Below are positions 45,815-56,064 of a stretch of DNA of 64,000 bases, in pieces. Positions within the stretch are counted from its first letter, which is position 1. The number at the start of each line of letters is the position of its first letter. The position numbers and the translations under genes are program-made. The stretch comes from Aquimonas sp041395245 (lineage in GTDB: Bacteria; Pseudomonadota; Gammaproteobacteria; Xanthomonadales; Xanthomonadaceae): positions 124,001-188,000 of the forward strand of contig JAWLAY010000009.1 of NCBI GenBank assembly GCA_041395245.1. Direction: 5' to 3'. Below the pieces are notes generated by a model. It made no database searches and was not told where the DNA came from. It saw nothing but the letters and a program-made list of their open reading frames with translations.

Positions 45815-47347
45815 ATGCCCGCCTCATGCGAACTCCAGATCTGCTCTCTCGAGGCTCAGACCGCACTGCAACAGCAACAGCCCAAGGCCGCCGAGGTGGC
45901 CCTGCGGCAATGGCTGCAAACACGACCGCACGACGCGGATGCAATGCGACTGTTGGGCGTTGCCCTGCACCAGCAGGGAAGGCAGCACGAGGCGGCCAAA
46001 TTGCTGAAACAGGTCGTGGCCGCCTTGCCCGCGTTCGCACTCGCCCACATGAATCTCGGCAGTGTGCAACGCGCGATGGGCGAAACGGCACAGGCCATCG
46101 AATCCTTCACGCATGCCTGCCATTTGGAGCCACAGCGGGCAGCCGGTTGGTTCAATCTCGCCAAGGCACTCAAACATCAAGGACGAATCGCAGAGGCGAC
46201 CGACGCCATCGAAAAGGCCATCGGCTGCGATCAGGAACATGTCGGTTCCCAGGTCGTGCGGGGGGATCTGGCCAAGGCGAATGGCGACATCGAACTCGCC
46301 GCGCGTTCGTTTCGAGCGGCGATTGGCTTGCATCCTTCCGCCGGGGCCGCGTGGTGGGGCCTTGCCAACCTGAAAACAATTCGACTAAACAGCGACGACA
46401 TCGCCCAGATGCAGACGGCGCTCGCCGACCTGCCCGATAAGCAAATCGAAGACAAGGTGCAGATCGAGCTGGCGCTGGCCCGCGCGCTGGAACACGCCGG
46501 TCGGCATCACGACGCGATGATGGCTCTACACCGGGGCAATCGCCTTCGTCGCAGTCAACTGCCCTGGGACCGCCGGGCGTTTTCTGCACTCGTCGATCAG
46601 GTCATGGCGACATTCGGCGCGTTCACGTGCGACTCGACATTGGGTGATCCCTGTATCTTTGTGGTCAGCCTGCCGCGCTCCGGCTCAACCTTGGTCGAGC
46701 AGATTCTCGCCGCACACTCGCACGTCGCAGGCGCGAGCGAGTTGCCCGATTTTCCTCGCTTGGTGAACCAGGTCAGTCGCACCACCGGTGTCGCGTTTCC
46801 CCAATGGGTTGGGGGCTATACCCAGGCAGACTGGCGGGAGTTAGGTCAGCGCTATCTTCTACAAACCCAACGCTGGAGGCAGGATCGCCCGATCAGTACG
46901 GACAAGCTGCCCGACAACTTTCTTTACGTGGGCGCGATACTCCGCGCGCTTCCGGCGGCAAGAGTGGTCTTCTGCGACCGCGATCCCCGCGATGTCATGC
47001 TTTCGTGTTACCAGCAGTACTTCGCCAAGGGACAGGCATTCAGCTACGACCTGGAGGACATACGCGCCTACTGGCGGGACTACCAGCGACTCCTTGCGCA
47101 TTGGGAAAGCCTGTTCCCGCAACAGTGCCTGCGAATCCAGTATGAAACACTGGTGGAATCGCCCGATACCGAAATTCCGCGCCTGCTGGCGCATTGTCGC
47201 CTGCCTTTTGAAGCGACCTGCCTCACACCCCATACCGCGGAGCGCAGTGTGCGGACAGCTAGTGCAGCGCAGGTTCGTCAACCGATTGATCAGCGTGGCA
47301 TCGGTCGTTGGCAGCCCTATGCGGCGTGGCTACCGGCGATCGATTGA
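45815..47347 (+). CDS. TPR-containing sulfotransferase
   Basis: A 510-residue protein with about five TPR-like repeats (about 10-220) and a C-terminal PAPS-dependent sulfotransferase domain. The 5'-phosphosulfate loop is SLPRSGSTLVEQIL (about 283-296) and the 3'-phosphate segment is RDPRDVMLSCYQQYF. The ATG at 45815 is chosen as the first natural methionine; a GTG at 45761 is in frame, and neither has a clear ribosome site. Family members of this group are predicted to sulfate proteins or other polymers. A second member lies at 49920-51482 on the other strand beside a TonB receptor. Confidence 0.87.
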   Translation: MPASCELQICSLEAQTALQQQQPKAAEVALRQWLQTRPHDADAMRLLGVALHQQGRQHEAAKLLKQVVAALPAFALAHMNLGSVQRAMGETAQAIESFTHACHLEPQRAAGWFNLAKALKHQGRIAEATDAIEKAIGCDQEHVGSQVVRGDLAKANGDIELAARSFRAAIGLHPSAGAAWWGLANLKTIRLNSDDIAQMQTALADLPDKQIEDKVQIELALARALEHAGRHHDAMMALHRGNRLRRSQLPWDRRAFSALVDQVMATFGAFTCDSTLGDPCIFVVSLPRSGSTLVEQILAAHSHVAGASELPDFPRLVNQVSRTTGVAFPQWVGGYTQADWRELGQRYLLQTQRWRQDRPISTDKLPDNFLYVGAILRALPAARVVFCDRDPRDVMLSCYQQYFAKGQAFSYDLEDIRAYWRDYQRLLAHWESLFPQQCLRIQYETLVESPDTEIPRLLAHCRLPFEATCLTPHTAERSVRTASAAQVRQPIDQRGIGRWQPYAAWLPAID

Positions 47348-47391
47348 CTGCCGTCAGGCACTGGATTCAGCTGCCGTTTCAGGTCAAAATC

Positions 47392-47451
47392 ACAGGCGTG
47401 TTTATCGGTCGTTTGGTGGCATTTCTTGCCAAACGGTCAGATCACGCCTGT
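47392..47451. repeat. Nested inverted repeat between the sulfotransferase and CTERM genes
   Basis: The outer arms ACAGGCGTG (47392-47400) and CACGCCTGT (47443-47451) enclose inner arms CGTTTGG (47410-47416) and CCAAACG (47429-47435). In RNA this would fold to a long interrupted hairpin with the loop around TTTCT. No terminal U-tract follows, so it may be a regulatory stem or binding site upstream of the CTERM gene rather than a terminator. Confidence 0.7.
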
Positions 47452-47531
47452 TTGGTTGACGTCGCTCGCCTGTCCACAGCTGCGCGGCGACATGAGGCCA
47501 TCGTCATCCGTCCGTCCAGAGTGAGTACCCC

Positions 47532-48347
47532 ATGAAGTTCAATCCGATTGTTGCTGCGCTGGTTGGCAGCTTAGTCATTGCCGCCCCGGCGTCCGCCGCG
47601 ACCTTGCTGCGCTCGGCCCCCGAGTCGACGCAATCCATCAGTGTTCCCGCGCCCACCGGCGGTGCCGTTGTTCTCTACGATCAGACCACCGACTCGTCAG
47701 GCAACGGTGCGCCAGATCAGGATTTTGAGGCTGGCTTCGAAATCTACGATTCGGAAGCAGCGGACGACTTCGAGGTGCTGGAAGCCGAAGGTTGGACGAT
47801 CACCCAGATCAATACGGTCGGTTCGACCGGAACCGCCGGCGGCTCAACTGTCGACCTGACCATTCATGCCGATTCGACCATCGTCACGGAAGGATTCAAT
47901 CTGCCTGGTGCCCCGGTGTGCAGCTATGCGGCCATCGTCCCCGTCGACAGCCTGGGTTCCTTCCAGATCACCCTGCCGACCGCCTGCGTCGTGGGTCCGG
48001 GTCGTTACTGGGTTGCCATTCAGACCAATCAGGCGTTCGCCAGCAACGGTCAGCATTTCTGGTCGAATCGTACGACGCAGAGCAATTCTCCCGCAGTCTG
48101 GCGCAACCCCGGTGATGGCTTTGCGTCTGGTTGCACCGATTGGACACCAATGACCACCTGTGGCGTTGGTGGCGGCACCAATCCAGACTTCTTGTTCCAG
48201 GTGGTTGGCACGGTAGGCGGCTTCAATGGCCTCCCCGATCCTGTGCCGCAGCCGGACGTCATTCCCGCCAACGACTGGCGTGGCCTGAGCGTGCTGGCGT
48301 TGCTGATGGGCTTGGGCGCGTTCGCGTTCCGCCGTTTCAGCAAGTAA
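47532..48347 (+). CDS. Exosortase-type (CTERM) secreted surface protein
   Basis: A 271-residue exported protein with a Sec signal peptide (about 1-23, ending ASA), a beta-rich body containing two probable disulfides (cysteines in PVCSYAA, PTACVV, SGCTDW and TTCGVG), and a C-terminal sorting signal: a short Pro-containing motif (VIPANDW), a hydrophobic helix (LSVLALLMGLGAFAF) and a basic end (RRFSK). This tripartite tail is that of IPTL/PEP-CTERM-like proteins processed by exosortases or rhombosortases. No sortase is encoded in the window. Function of the body is unknown. Confidence 0.85.
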   Translation: MKFNPIVAALVGSLVIAAPASAATLLRSAPESTQSISVPAPTGGAVVLYDQTTDSSGNGAPDQDFEAGFEIYDSEAADDFEVLEAEGWTITQINTVGSTGTAGGSTVDLTIHADSTIVTEGFNLPGAPVCSYAAIVPVDSLGSFQITLPTACVVGPGRYWVAIQTNQAFASNGQHFWSNRTTQSNSPAVWRNPGDGFASGCTDWTPMTTCGVGGGTNPDFLFQVVGTVGGFNGLPDPVPQPDVIPANDWRGLSVLALLMGLGAFAFRRFSK

Positions 48348-48396
48348 ACGCGGCATGACGATGCGGCGCTTGCGCCGCATCCTTGCTGACATTTGC

Positions 48397-48428
48397 AAAG
48401 GGCAGCCGCAAGCTGCCCTTTCTTTTTC
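48397..48428 (+). terminator. Intrinsic terminator after the CTERM gene
   Basis: A 10-bp stem (AAAGGGCAGC with GCTGCCCTTT) around a CGCAA loop, followed by CTTTTTCC. It lies 50 bases past the stop codon and just before the ridA start. A GC-rich hairpin (GATGCGGCG...CGCCGCATC) stands immediately upstream. Confidence 0.88.
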
Positions 48429-48443
48429 CTGCGAGTCGATGCC

Positions 48444-48800
48444 GTGAACACTGCTGCCATCCAACGCTTTGATGTCGGTCCGCGCATGTCCGAGATGGCG
48501 GTTCACCACGGCACGATCTACCTGGCAGGTCAGGTCGCCGAGGATTCATCCGCGGACATCACCGGACAGACGCGGCAGGTACTGGATGCGATCGATCACT
48601 TGCTCGCCCGAGCGGGGAGTGATCGCAGCAAGATCCTGCGCGCCGAGATCTTTCTTCCCGACATGGCCGATTTCGCGGCCATGAACGCCGTCTGGGAAGC
48701 GTGGGTCGTCGCCGGACACACACCACCGCGGGCAACAGTTCAGGCCAAACTGGCCAAGCCCGAGTGGAAAATTGAAGTCGTCGTCATCGCAGCAGTGTGA
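48444..48800 (+). CDS. RidA family protein
   Basis: A 118-residue RidA/YjgF-type protein; E. coli RidA hydrolyses reactive enamine/imine intermediates from PLP enzymes. Core motifs are GTIYLAGQV, LDAIDHLLARAG, RAEIFLPDM, and PPRATVQAKLAKP, the last with the active-site Arg. A GTG at 48444 is used; an upstream frame overlaps the terminator and is not coding. The next gene starts as GTGA within its stop, so the two are translationally coupled. Confidence 0.9.
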   Translation: MNTAAIQRFDVGPRMSEMAVHHGTIYLAGQVAEDSSADITGQTRQVLDAIDHLLARAGSDRSKILRAEIFLPDMADFAAMNAVWEAWVVAGHTPPRATVQAKLAKPEWKIEVVVIAAV

Positions 48801-49753
48801 GCTCCATCGCGCAATCATGCGCGCTGGTGTGGGCTCGCAAACATCGCATTGGTTGGTGGCTGGCAGCGCTTGCCGCCATTCTGTTTTCCACGAAGGCCAT
48901 CTTGGCCAAGATTCTTTACCGCCATGGCATCGACGCGATCACCCTGATCACGCTGCGCATGGCCTACGCGTTTCCGGTATTCGGCGTGGTGGCCTGGCTG
49001 GAGACCCGTCGGGCCCGTGCGCGTGGTGATCGGCTGCGGTGGCCGGAAAGAGCGCAGATCGTACTGCTCGGCTTGTTGGGCTACTACCTGTCGAGCTACT
49101 TGGACTTCTGGGGTCTGGAGTTCATCCCGGTCGCTCTGGAACGCATCATCCTGTTTCTGACCCCGACCTTGGTCATGTTGCTGGGCGCGGCGCTGATGGG
49201 TCGCCGTGCAACGCGTCGCGAATGGCTCGCCGTTGCGGTCTGTTACGCCGGTGTGGTGTTGGTTTTCCTCGGGCAAGCCAGCCTCGCGTCGTCGCGCGAC
49301 CTTTGGCTCGGCAGCGGCCTCGTGTTTGCCGCGACCGCGAGCTACGCGGCCTACCTGCTGCTGTCGGGAAAACTCGTGCAGCGGGTTGGCAGCCTGCGAC
49401 TGGTCGCCTACGCCATGAGCGTATCGACGCTGGCTTGCCTGCTGCAATTCGCAGCCCTGCGCCCGCTCGGCAGCCTGAACCTCGCGTTGCCGGTTCATGC
49501 ATGGTCCGCACTGAATGCCTTGCTGTGCACCGTCATGCCGGTTTACCTGACGATGTTCGCGATCGCTCGCATCGGCCCCGCAGCGACTGCGCAAATGAGT
49601 TTCACGGGACCTTTGGCCCTGCTGTTTCTCGGTTGGTGGCTGCTCGATGAGCAGGTCACCGCACTGCAACTGCTTGGCAGCCTTGTGGTGCTCATCGGCG
49701 TGCTGGTACTGACCCGTCCGGCACCACCGAAGCTGAACGCGGGCGTCAGTTAA
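48797..49753 (+). CDS. EamA/DMT family transporter
   Basis: A 318-residue inner-membrane protein with about ten hydrophobic helices arranged as two EamA repeats (about 20-160 and 175-310). It is typical of drug/metabolite exporters of the RhaT/YdcZ-like group; the substrate is unknown. The start overlaps the ridA stop (GTGA). Coupling to RidA is seen for some amino-acid-related exporters, but no specific substrate can be claimed. Confidence 0.9.
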   Translation: MSSIAQSCALVWARKHRIGWWLAALAAILFSTKAILAKILYRHGIDAITLITLRMAYAFPVFGVVAWLETRRARARGDRLRWPERAQIVLLGLLGYYLSSYLDFWGLEFIPVALERIILFLTPTLVMLLGAALMGRRATRREWLAVAVCYAGVVLVFLGQASLASSRDLWLGSGLVFAATASYAAYLLLSGKLVQRVGSLRLVAYAMSVSTLACLLQFAALRPLGSLNLALPVHAWSALNALLCTVMPVYLTMFAIARIGPAATAQMSFTGPLALLFLGWWLLDEQVTALQLLGSLVVLIGVLVLTRPAPPKLNAGVS

Positions 49754-49880
49754 CACCGCGCTCAGCGGACTTTAACGCGGGTTTAATTCGCCACCTCCTA
49801 ATCTTCGCTCGCCGGTGGCAATTGCAGGGCACTCCTCCAACGTGGCTGGCAGTTTCACGGTAATCGGGGCAATACCATTC

Positions 49881-49921
49881 AACCCGCAGCAGGCCTCCCC
49901 TTCGCCTCTGCGGGTTTTTTT
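49881..49921. terminator. Intrinsic terminator between convergent genes
   Basis: A 9-bp stem, AACCCGCAG and CTGCGGGTT, with an 18-base loop and a run of seven T on the plus strand. It serves the plus-strand transporter transcript; the same run precedes the stop of the minus-strand sulfotransferase (TAA at 49920-49922), so the U-tract overlaps that gene's last codon. Confidence 0.85.
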
Positions 49922-51482
49922 ACGCTGTAAATCCGGCCTCGTTCAGCCGCCGATGCAACACACTCAATTGGTCGGAATAGGGCAGCCAAGCCGGGGCCGA
50001 GACCGGCTTGATCTCGCTCCTCACCTGCGCGGAAGAAGCCGTTGCGACATCCGATTGGGTGCGCGAGATATCCAGTGCCTCCGCTTCAAACGGTAGATCG
50101 CAGAACGCCATGACGTCTCGCGCCACGCGCTCGGTATCGGTGGTCAAAGACCGGAAATCCACATCCAGAATTCTGCCCGGATGCAGCGCGCGCCAGTGTT
50201 CCATCATGTCGCGATAGGCGATGAAGTAGTCCGCCATTTCGTCTTGCTGATAGCTGTATGCGGCTGCATCCGAAAACAGCACTCGCAGGTTCGAAAAGCA
50301 GGTGTCCATCGGGTCACGTACCAGATGGAGAAACCTCGCTTGAGGGATCGCATCGGCAATGAATCCAACATTCAGAAAATTGGACGGCAATTTTTCTGTA
50401 ATGAAATGCTTCCCGGCAGCGCGATCAACATTCCTTGTGAAATAGTCCGCAGCGAGGGCATCGCCGTCGACGTTCGCCATCCTTTGCACCAGCTTGATGT
50501 CCATCGCACCTGGCCCCGCTTGGTTGGCCAGACGACGCATCGAGACTGTCATTGCATAGCTTTCACCACCATCCGTCACTGCGGAGTGGCCCGCGAGAAT
50601 CCGCTCCAGCAAGGTCGTTCCCGAGCGATGCATGCCGACAATGAAGATGGGCGTGAAGTCATCGCGTGGCGTGGTCGCAGGACGCAGGCGAGTTCGCTTC
50701 AATGCCGCGAACAGCTCCTCGCTGTCCTTTGTCGAATAGTTCAATCGCGCGCGCTTGGCGCGACAGCCGTATTCGAGTGCTGTCCACGCTTCCGGATGGC
50801 GACCTAGATCGTGCAGTTCCTTGAACAGCGCGAAGGAAAGATAGACTTCAGCGCCCAACCCTACCTGGGCCGCACGGAGCTGCTTGCGAAGGCGCTCGAC
50901 GTGATTCTTCCCCGGCGTTTGCGTCCTGAGGCTGGACTGCATCCATGCGGCTTGTGCGTAGTTCGGTGAGACACCAAGGCAGCGTTCGTAATGCTGATCC
51001 GCTGCAGGCAGTTCACCCGCAAACAGGGCGAGGTTGCCACGCACGTACCACGATGGCGCATGCCTCGCATCGCGACTCAGAGACAACTCAATCAGCTCGC
51101 GCGCCAGCCGGTTGTCGCCAAGGCCGCTGAGCAACACGGCTGTTTCGGCAAGCACCGCCGGTGGCGATTCACGACGGAAACGCGGTTTCGCCACACAGGA
51201 TCGGATCTCGTCGATACGCAAGAACTGCCCGAGCAGGCGGATCAGGCCGAACAACAAGTCGGGCTTATCGCCCGCAGCGGCAAGGCATTCAAGGGCAGTT
51301 TGTTCGGCGTCGGCGAAATGACCGCTTTGCAACTGCGCGCGTGACAACAAGAACAAAGCGGGCGCATGCCCGGGTTGCCACTGCAAGACAGACCGAAGCA
51401 GCTCGCATGCAGGCGCCGATTGCCTCCGGGCCAGCATCTCTTCCGCCGTCTTCAGCACGGCATTCGCATTCCCGATGGTCAT
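49920..51482 (-). CDS. TPR-containing sulfotransferase (second copy)
   Basis: A 520-residue protein with N-terminal TPRs (about 5-215) and a C-terminal sulfotransferase domain; PAPS 5' loop VGMHRSGTTLLERIL (about 278-292) and LVRDPMDTCFSNL as the 3' loop. It is a paralogue of the 45815-47347 gene but only moderately alike, so it is not a recent duplicate. The ATG at 51482 has GGAGGAA at eight bases; a GTG five codons upstream is less likely. It lies downstream of the TonB receptor gene on the same strand, separated by a strong terminator. Confidence 0.88.
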   Translation of the reverse strand: MTIGNANAVLKTAEEMLARRQSAPACELLRSVLQWQPGHAPALFLLSRAQLQSGHFADAEQTALECLAAAGDKPDLLFGLIRLLGQFLRIDEIRSCVAKPRFRRESPPAVLAETAVLLSGLGDNRLARELIELSLSRDARHAPSWYVRGNLALFAGELPAADQHYERCLGVSPNYAQAAWMQSSLRTQTPGKNHVERLRKQLRAAQVGLGAEVYLSFALFKELHDLGRHPEAWTALEYGCRAKRARLNYSTKDSEELFAALKRTRLRPATTPRDDFTPIFIVGMHRSGTTLLERILAGHSAVTDGGESYAMTVSMRRLANQAGPGAMDIKLVQRMANVDGDALAADYFTRNVDRAAGKHFITEKLPSNFLNVGFIADAIPQARFLHLVRDPMDTCFSNLRVLFSDAAAYSYQQDEMADYFIAYRDMMEHWRALHPGRILDVDFRSLTTDTERVARDVMAFCDLPFEAEALDISRTQSDVATASSAQVRSEIKPVSAPAWLPYSDQLSVLHRRLNEAGFTA

Positions 51483-51497
51483 TCCAAATTCCTCCAC

Positions 51498-51528
51498 AAA
51501 AAACTACGGCCCCTTGCGGGGCCGTAGT
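51498..51528 (-). terminator. Intrinsic terminator after the TonB-dependent receptor gene
   Basis: On the minus strand, an 11-bp perfect stem (ACTACGGCCCC and GGGGCCGTAGT) with a CGCAA-type loop and a run of T directly after. It lies 36 bases past the receptor stop and just before the sulfotransferase start, so the sulfotransferase is probably read from leak-through or a promoter within the terminator region. Confidence 0.9.
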
Positions 51529-51563
51529 GGTGTTGCTGACCAACGTTGATCGGTGGTAGCCGA

Positions 51564-54437
51564 TCAGAAGCGCTGGTTGTACTGCAGGTAGTAGAAGCGA
51601 CCGGGCACTTCGTACTGTGGGTCGAACGAGTTGGCAAACGTGGAGAACGACACTGGCGGGTTCTTGTCGCCGATGTTGTTGATGCCCAGCGTGATGCGGG
51701 CATTCCACGGTGCATTCCAGTAACCCGACACGTCGTGATACGTCGTACCGCCCATGGCGTTCTGCGCGGCAGGATTGCCATCGCCGTCCACGCGATCCGG
51801 ATCGGAGCACAGGTCGCCGAAGCCGTAGTCCACCATGAACTGGCAGTCTTCTTCCTGGCGCGAGTAGTAGCGCACGTTCCAGGTCGCACCGAAATCGCCC
51901 ATCTCCCAACGCGAGCTCAGATTCGAGCGGACGCGCCAGTTGTTGCTGCGATCGTAGTACTCGCCCACAACCGAGTCATCCAGCTCACCATCAACATTGC
52001 TGTCCGACCGGTCAGACGCCATGTAGACGTTGTCCAGGGTAAAGCTGAAGCTGCCGAACGCGGTTTCCGGCAAGCGATAGTTGAAGGTCAAATCGTAGCC
52101 TTCGACTTCCTGCGAACCGATGTTCAGGCCAGCCGACAAGAGATCAAAGATCGACCCGTCGGGGTTACGCGAGAACAGCGAGCAAGCCTGCTGGTTGTTG
52201 TTGACTACGCAGTCGTTGAGGATGAACTGGCCACTGAAGCCACTGATCGTGTTGTCCAGCTCGATCTTCCACCAATCCAAGGACACGTCGAAGCCTTCCA
52301 GGTAGCCGGGGCTGTAGACGAAGCCCAAGGTCTGGGTGGTCGACGATTCCGGCTGCAGGTCGGGGTTACCGCCCGTGCTGATGCGGATCTGGCTGTTGGT
52401 CTGCTCATAGCCACCGGCCGGGACGCCCTGCGCCAAGCAGCGAGCCTGCGCTTCTGCGCCCAGGTTCGCGAAACGAGCCTGGTTGCAGGGGTCGTTGATC
52501 TGCGGATAGGAGTCGGAGACGCCTTGGAACAACTCGGCGATCGACGGCGCACGGAAACCTTCCGACCAGTTGGCGCGAACCAGCAAGTCTTCGATCGGCT
52601 TCCACTTCAGGCCCACCTTGCTGTTGGTGGTATCACCGAAGTTGCTGTAGTCCGAATAACGGGTTGCCAGCGACACTTCCAGCGACTCCACCAGCGGCAG
52701 ATCGGCCAGCAGCGGCAGCGAGACTTCGAGGTAGGCTTCCTGCAGGCTGTACTTACCGGAGGTCGGCGTACGCGCATTGCCGGTGGTGTTACCCGAGGCG
52801 ATCAGGGCGTCCGGCTGATCCAGACCCTCTTCCACACGACGCTCCAGACCGAACGCGAAGGCGCTCATGCCGCCCGGCAGTTCGAACAGATCGCCCGACA
52901 GGTTGGCGAAGTAGTCGAGCATTTCGCTCTTCAGCTCGTCATGCGCCACGAAGGACGAGAAGGCCAGCATTTCCGGGGTGATGGAGCCGTTGGCACCCAG
53001 CAGGTTGAGCGGCACGCAGCCCGCGATGGCCGTGGCGGCGTTGCCCGGAGTGCTGACGCAGGTCGGCACGCCATTCACGTACATCGAGGGGCCAAGCGCC
53101 TGGCGCAGGGCCAGCACGTTGAACAGGCCGATGGTGGTGTCGTTCTGGTTGTTGCCCGCATAGGTCCAGCCGGCATCCCACGAGAAGAAGCGATCACCCA
53201 GTTCGAACTGGCCATCCAGAGCTGCCGTGAAGGCATAGGTGGCGACATTCTGGTTGAAGCTGCGGCCACCGGTTTCCATCGCACGGCGCTGGATACGCAC
53301 CACCGGCGCACCGAAGGGGTTGTAGATGTTGTGCTCGGAAATCAGCACGGAGCCGCTCTGACCACCGGCGACGGTACCCAGCACGATCGGCATGGCAGCC
53401 AGGAGCTGCTCCGACTTGCGCTGGTTGTAGGTGCCGTACATGTTGAAGCGAATATCGTCGGTCACGTCAAACGTGCCCTGACCGAAGACCGAGGTACGCT
53501 CCTGCGGGGTCAACAGGTAGTTTTCCGGCGCGAAGTTGTAGAAGTCGGCACCGGTGAAGTTGCGCCAGTTGTCACCTGACTGACCCGGATCATAGGTGAA
53601 CTGACCAGCACTGCCGTCCGGACGCACGCGGTTGGCGGTCGGGCAGGCGCCCGGGCTGGTTACGGCCGTTGCTGTGTTACAGATCTGGAAGCGGCCGTAG
53701 GGCGTGGTCGAGGAACCGAAGAAGGTGCCCGTGCCGACGACCGGCTCAGCCGAGATCGCGCGATCACCCGCGAAGACGGGCTCTTCCTTGACGTAGGCCG
53801 CGCCAAACATGGCGCTGAAGCGGTCACCGGTGGAACCGATGGTCATGTCGTAGGACTGACGGGTACCGTCGCCTTCGTCGAACTGGCCGAAGTAGGTGTT
53901 GAACTCGGCACCGTCGAAATCCTTGCGCAGGATGACGTTGACCACACCGGCAATGGCGTCCGAACCGTAGATGGTGGAGGCGCCGTCCTTCAGGACTTCA
54001 ATGCGCTCAACCGCAGCGGTCGGGATGGTGTTCAGGTCGACGGCACCGCCGAGACCCGTACCACCCGGCCAGCGACGGCCATTGACCAGCACCAGCGTCC
54101 GTCCAGAGCCCAAGTTACGCAGGCTGACGCGGGTTTCACCGTTACCACCGTTGTTGAAGGTGGAGTTCAGGGCGGAACCGTTCGAGGTGATGTTCTGGAT
54201 GACGTCACCGACCGAGGTCAGACCCTGGGCCTTGATGTCTTCGCGGCTCATCGAGAACACCGGCTGCGAGGTTTCCGAGTCGACGCGCTTGATGCGGGTA
54301 CCCGTGACTTCGATGCGGTCAAGGGTGGCTTCTTCCTGCGCGAACGCAGGGGCGGCACTCAGGCCGGCCACACCCACCGCGCCGGCGGCGAGGCTGTAGC
54401 GAACGGCGTCGCTCAGCAGATTACGGTTGATCTTCAT
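51564..54437 (-). CDS. TonB-dependent outer-membrane receptor
   Basis: A 957-residue outer-membrane receptor. It has a signal peptide (about 1-33, ending AFAQ), a TonB-box-like N-terminus (LDRIEVTGTRI), a plug domain (about 45-170, with TLVLVNGRRWPGG and AVERIEVLKDGASTIYGSDAI) and a beta-barrel with the usual aromatic C-terminus (YYLQYNQRF). The substrate is unknown; no siderophore or sugar genes are near. A palindromic pair that could be an operator lies about 150 bases upstream. A large open frame on the opposite strand is a codon-bias artefact. Confidence 0.93.
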   Translation of the reverse strand: MKINRNLLSDAVRYSLAAGAVGVAGLSAAPAFAQEEATLDRIEVTGTRIKRVDSETSQPVFSMSREDIKAQGLTSVGDVIQNITSNGSALNSTFNNGGNGETRVSLRNLGSGRTLVLVNGRRWPGGTGLGGAVDLNTIPTAAVERIEVLKDGASTIYGSDAIAGVVNVILRKDFDGAEFNTYFGQFDEGDGTRQSYDMTIGSTGDRFSAMFGAAYVKEEPVFAGDRAISAEPVVGTGTFFGSSTTPYGRFQICNTATAVTSPGACPTANRVRPDGSAGQFTYDPGQSGDNWRNFTGADFYNFAPENYLLTPQERTSVFGQGTFDVTDDIRFNMYGTYNQRKSEQLLAAMPIVLGTVAGGQSGSVLISEHNIYNPFGAPVVRIQRRAMETGGRSFNQNVATYAFTAALDGQFELGDRFFSWDAGWTYAGNNQNDTTIGLFNVLALRQALGPSMYVNGVPTCVSTPGNAATAIAGCVPLNLLGANGSITPEMLAFSSFVAHDELKSEMLDYFANLSGDLFELPGGMSAFAFGLERRVEEGLDQPDALIASGNTTGNARTPTSGKYSLQEAYLEVSLPLLADLPLVESLEVSLATRYSDYSNFGDTTNSKVGLKWKPIEDLLVRANWSEGFRAPSIAELFQGVSDSYPQINDPCNQARFANLGAEAQARCLAQGVPAGGYEQTNSQIRISTGGNPDLQPESSTTQTLGFVYSPGYLEGFDVSLDWWKIELDNTISGFSGQFILNDCVVNNNQQACSLFSRNPDGSIFDLLSAGLNIGSQEVEGYDLTFNYRLPETAFGSFSFTLDNVYMASDRSDSNVDGELDDSVVGEYYDRSNNWRVRSNLSSRWEMGDFGATWNVRYYSRQEEDCQFMVDYGFGDLCSDPDRVDGDGNPAAQNAMGGTTYHDVSGYWNAPWNARITLGINNIGDKNPPVSFSTFANSFDPQYEVPGRFYYLQYNQRF

Positions 54438-54590
54438 TCACTACTCTCCAACGTTCAGAGTGACGAAACACGGGTCGGGACAACAGTCTTCCGTGTCCTT
54501 GGAAGTGCCGACAACGCAGGGTTCTGGTCCCCGTGAAATAGGCGGCCGGTCGAGAATAACAACAAATACTTAACGTGGGAATAGCTCGCA

Positions 54591-54622
54591 ACATCGGTGT
54601 TGCATCGCCGCAACACCGGTGT
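54591..54622. promoter_or_regulatory. Paired palindromic operator candidate
   Basis: An inverted repeat, ACATCGGTGTTGC and GCAACACCGGTGT (one mismatch, 6-base spacer), lies in the 250-base divergent interval between the TonB receptor and the cystathionine beta-synthase genes. Each half contains a 10-base palindrome around central CG (ACATCGGTGT, ACACCGGTGT), as in LacI/GalR-type operators. No regulator gene is adjacent, so the cognate factor and target gene are unknown. Confidence 0.5.
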
Positions 54623-54690
54623 GCTACTCGGTTCGCGAGGCTCGACGTTGAGCCCGTAGAATGGCAGTCCGCCCCTCGAAGCCTTCGCGC

Positions 54691-56060
<1,370 letters not shown>

Positions 56061-56064
<4 letters not shown>

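Noticed and set aside
51546..53579. 677-codon open frame on the plus strand
   Set aside because: It lies wholly antisense to the TonB receptor gene, which has clear family motifs. Long antisense frames are expected in G+C-rich coding sequence, and the translated product has no domain character.
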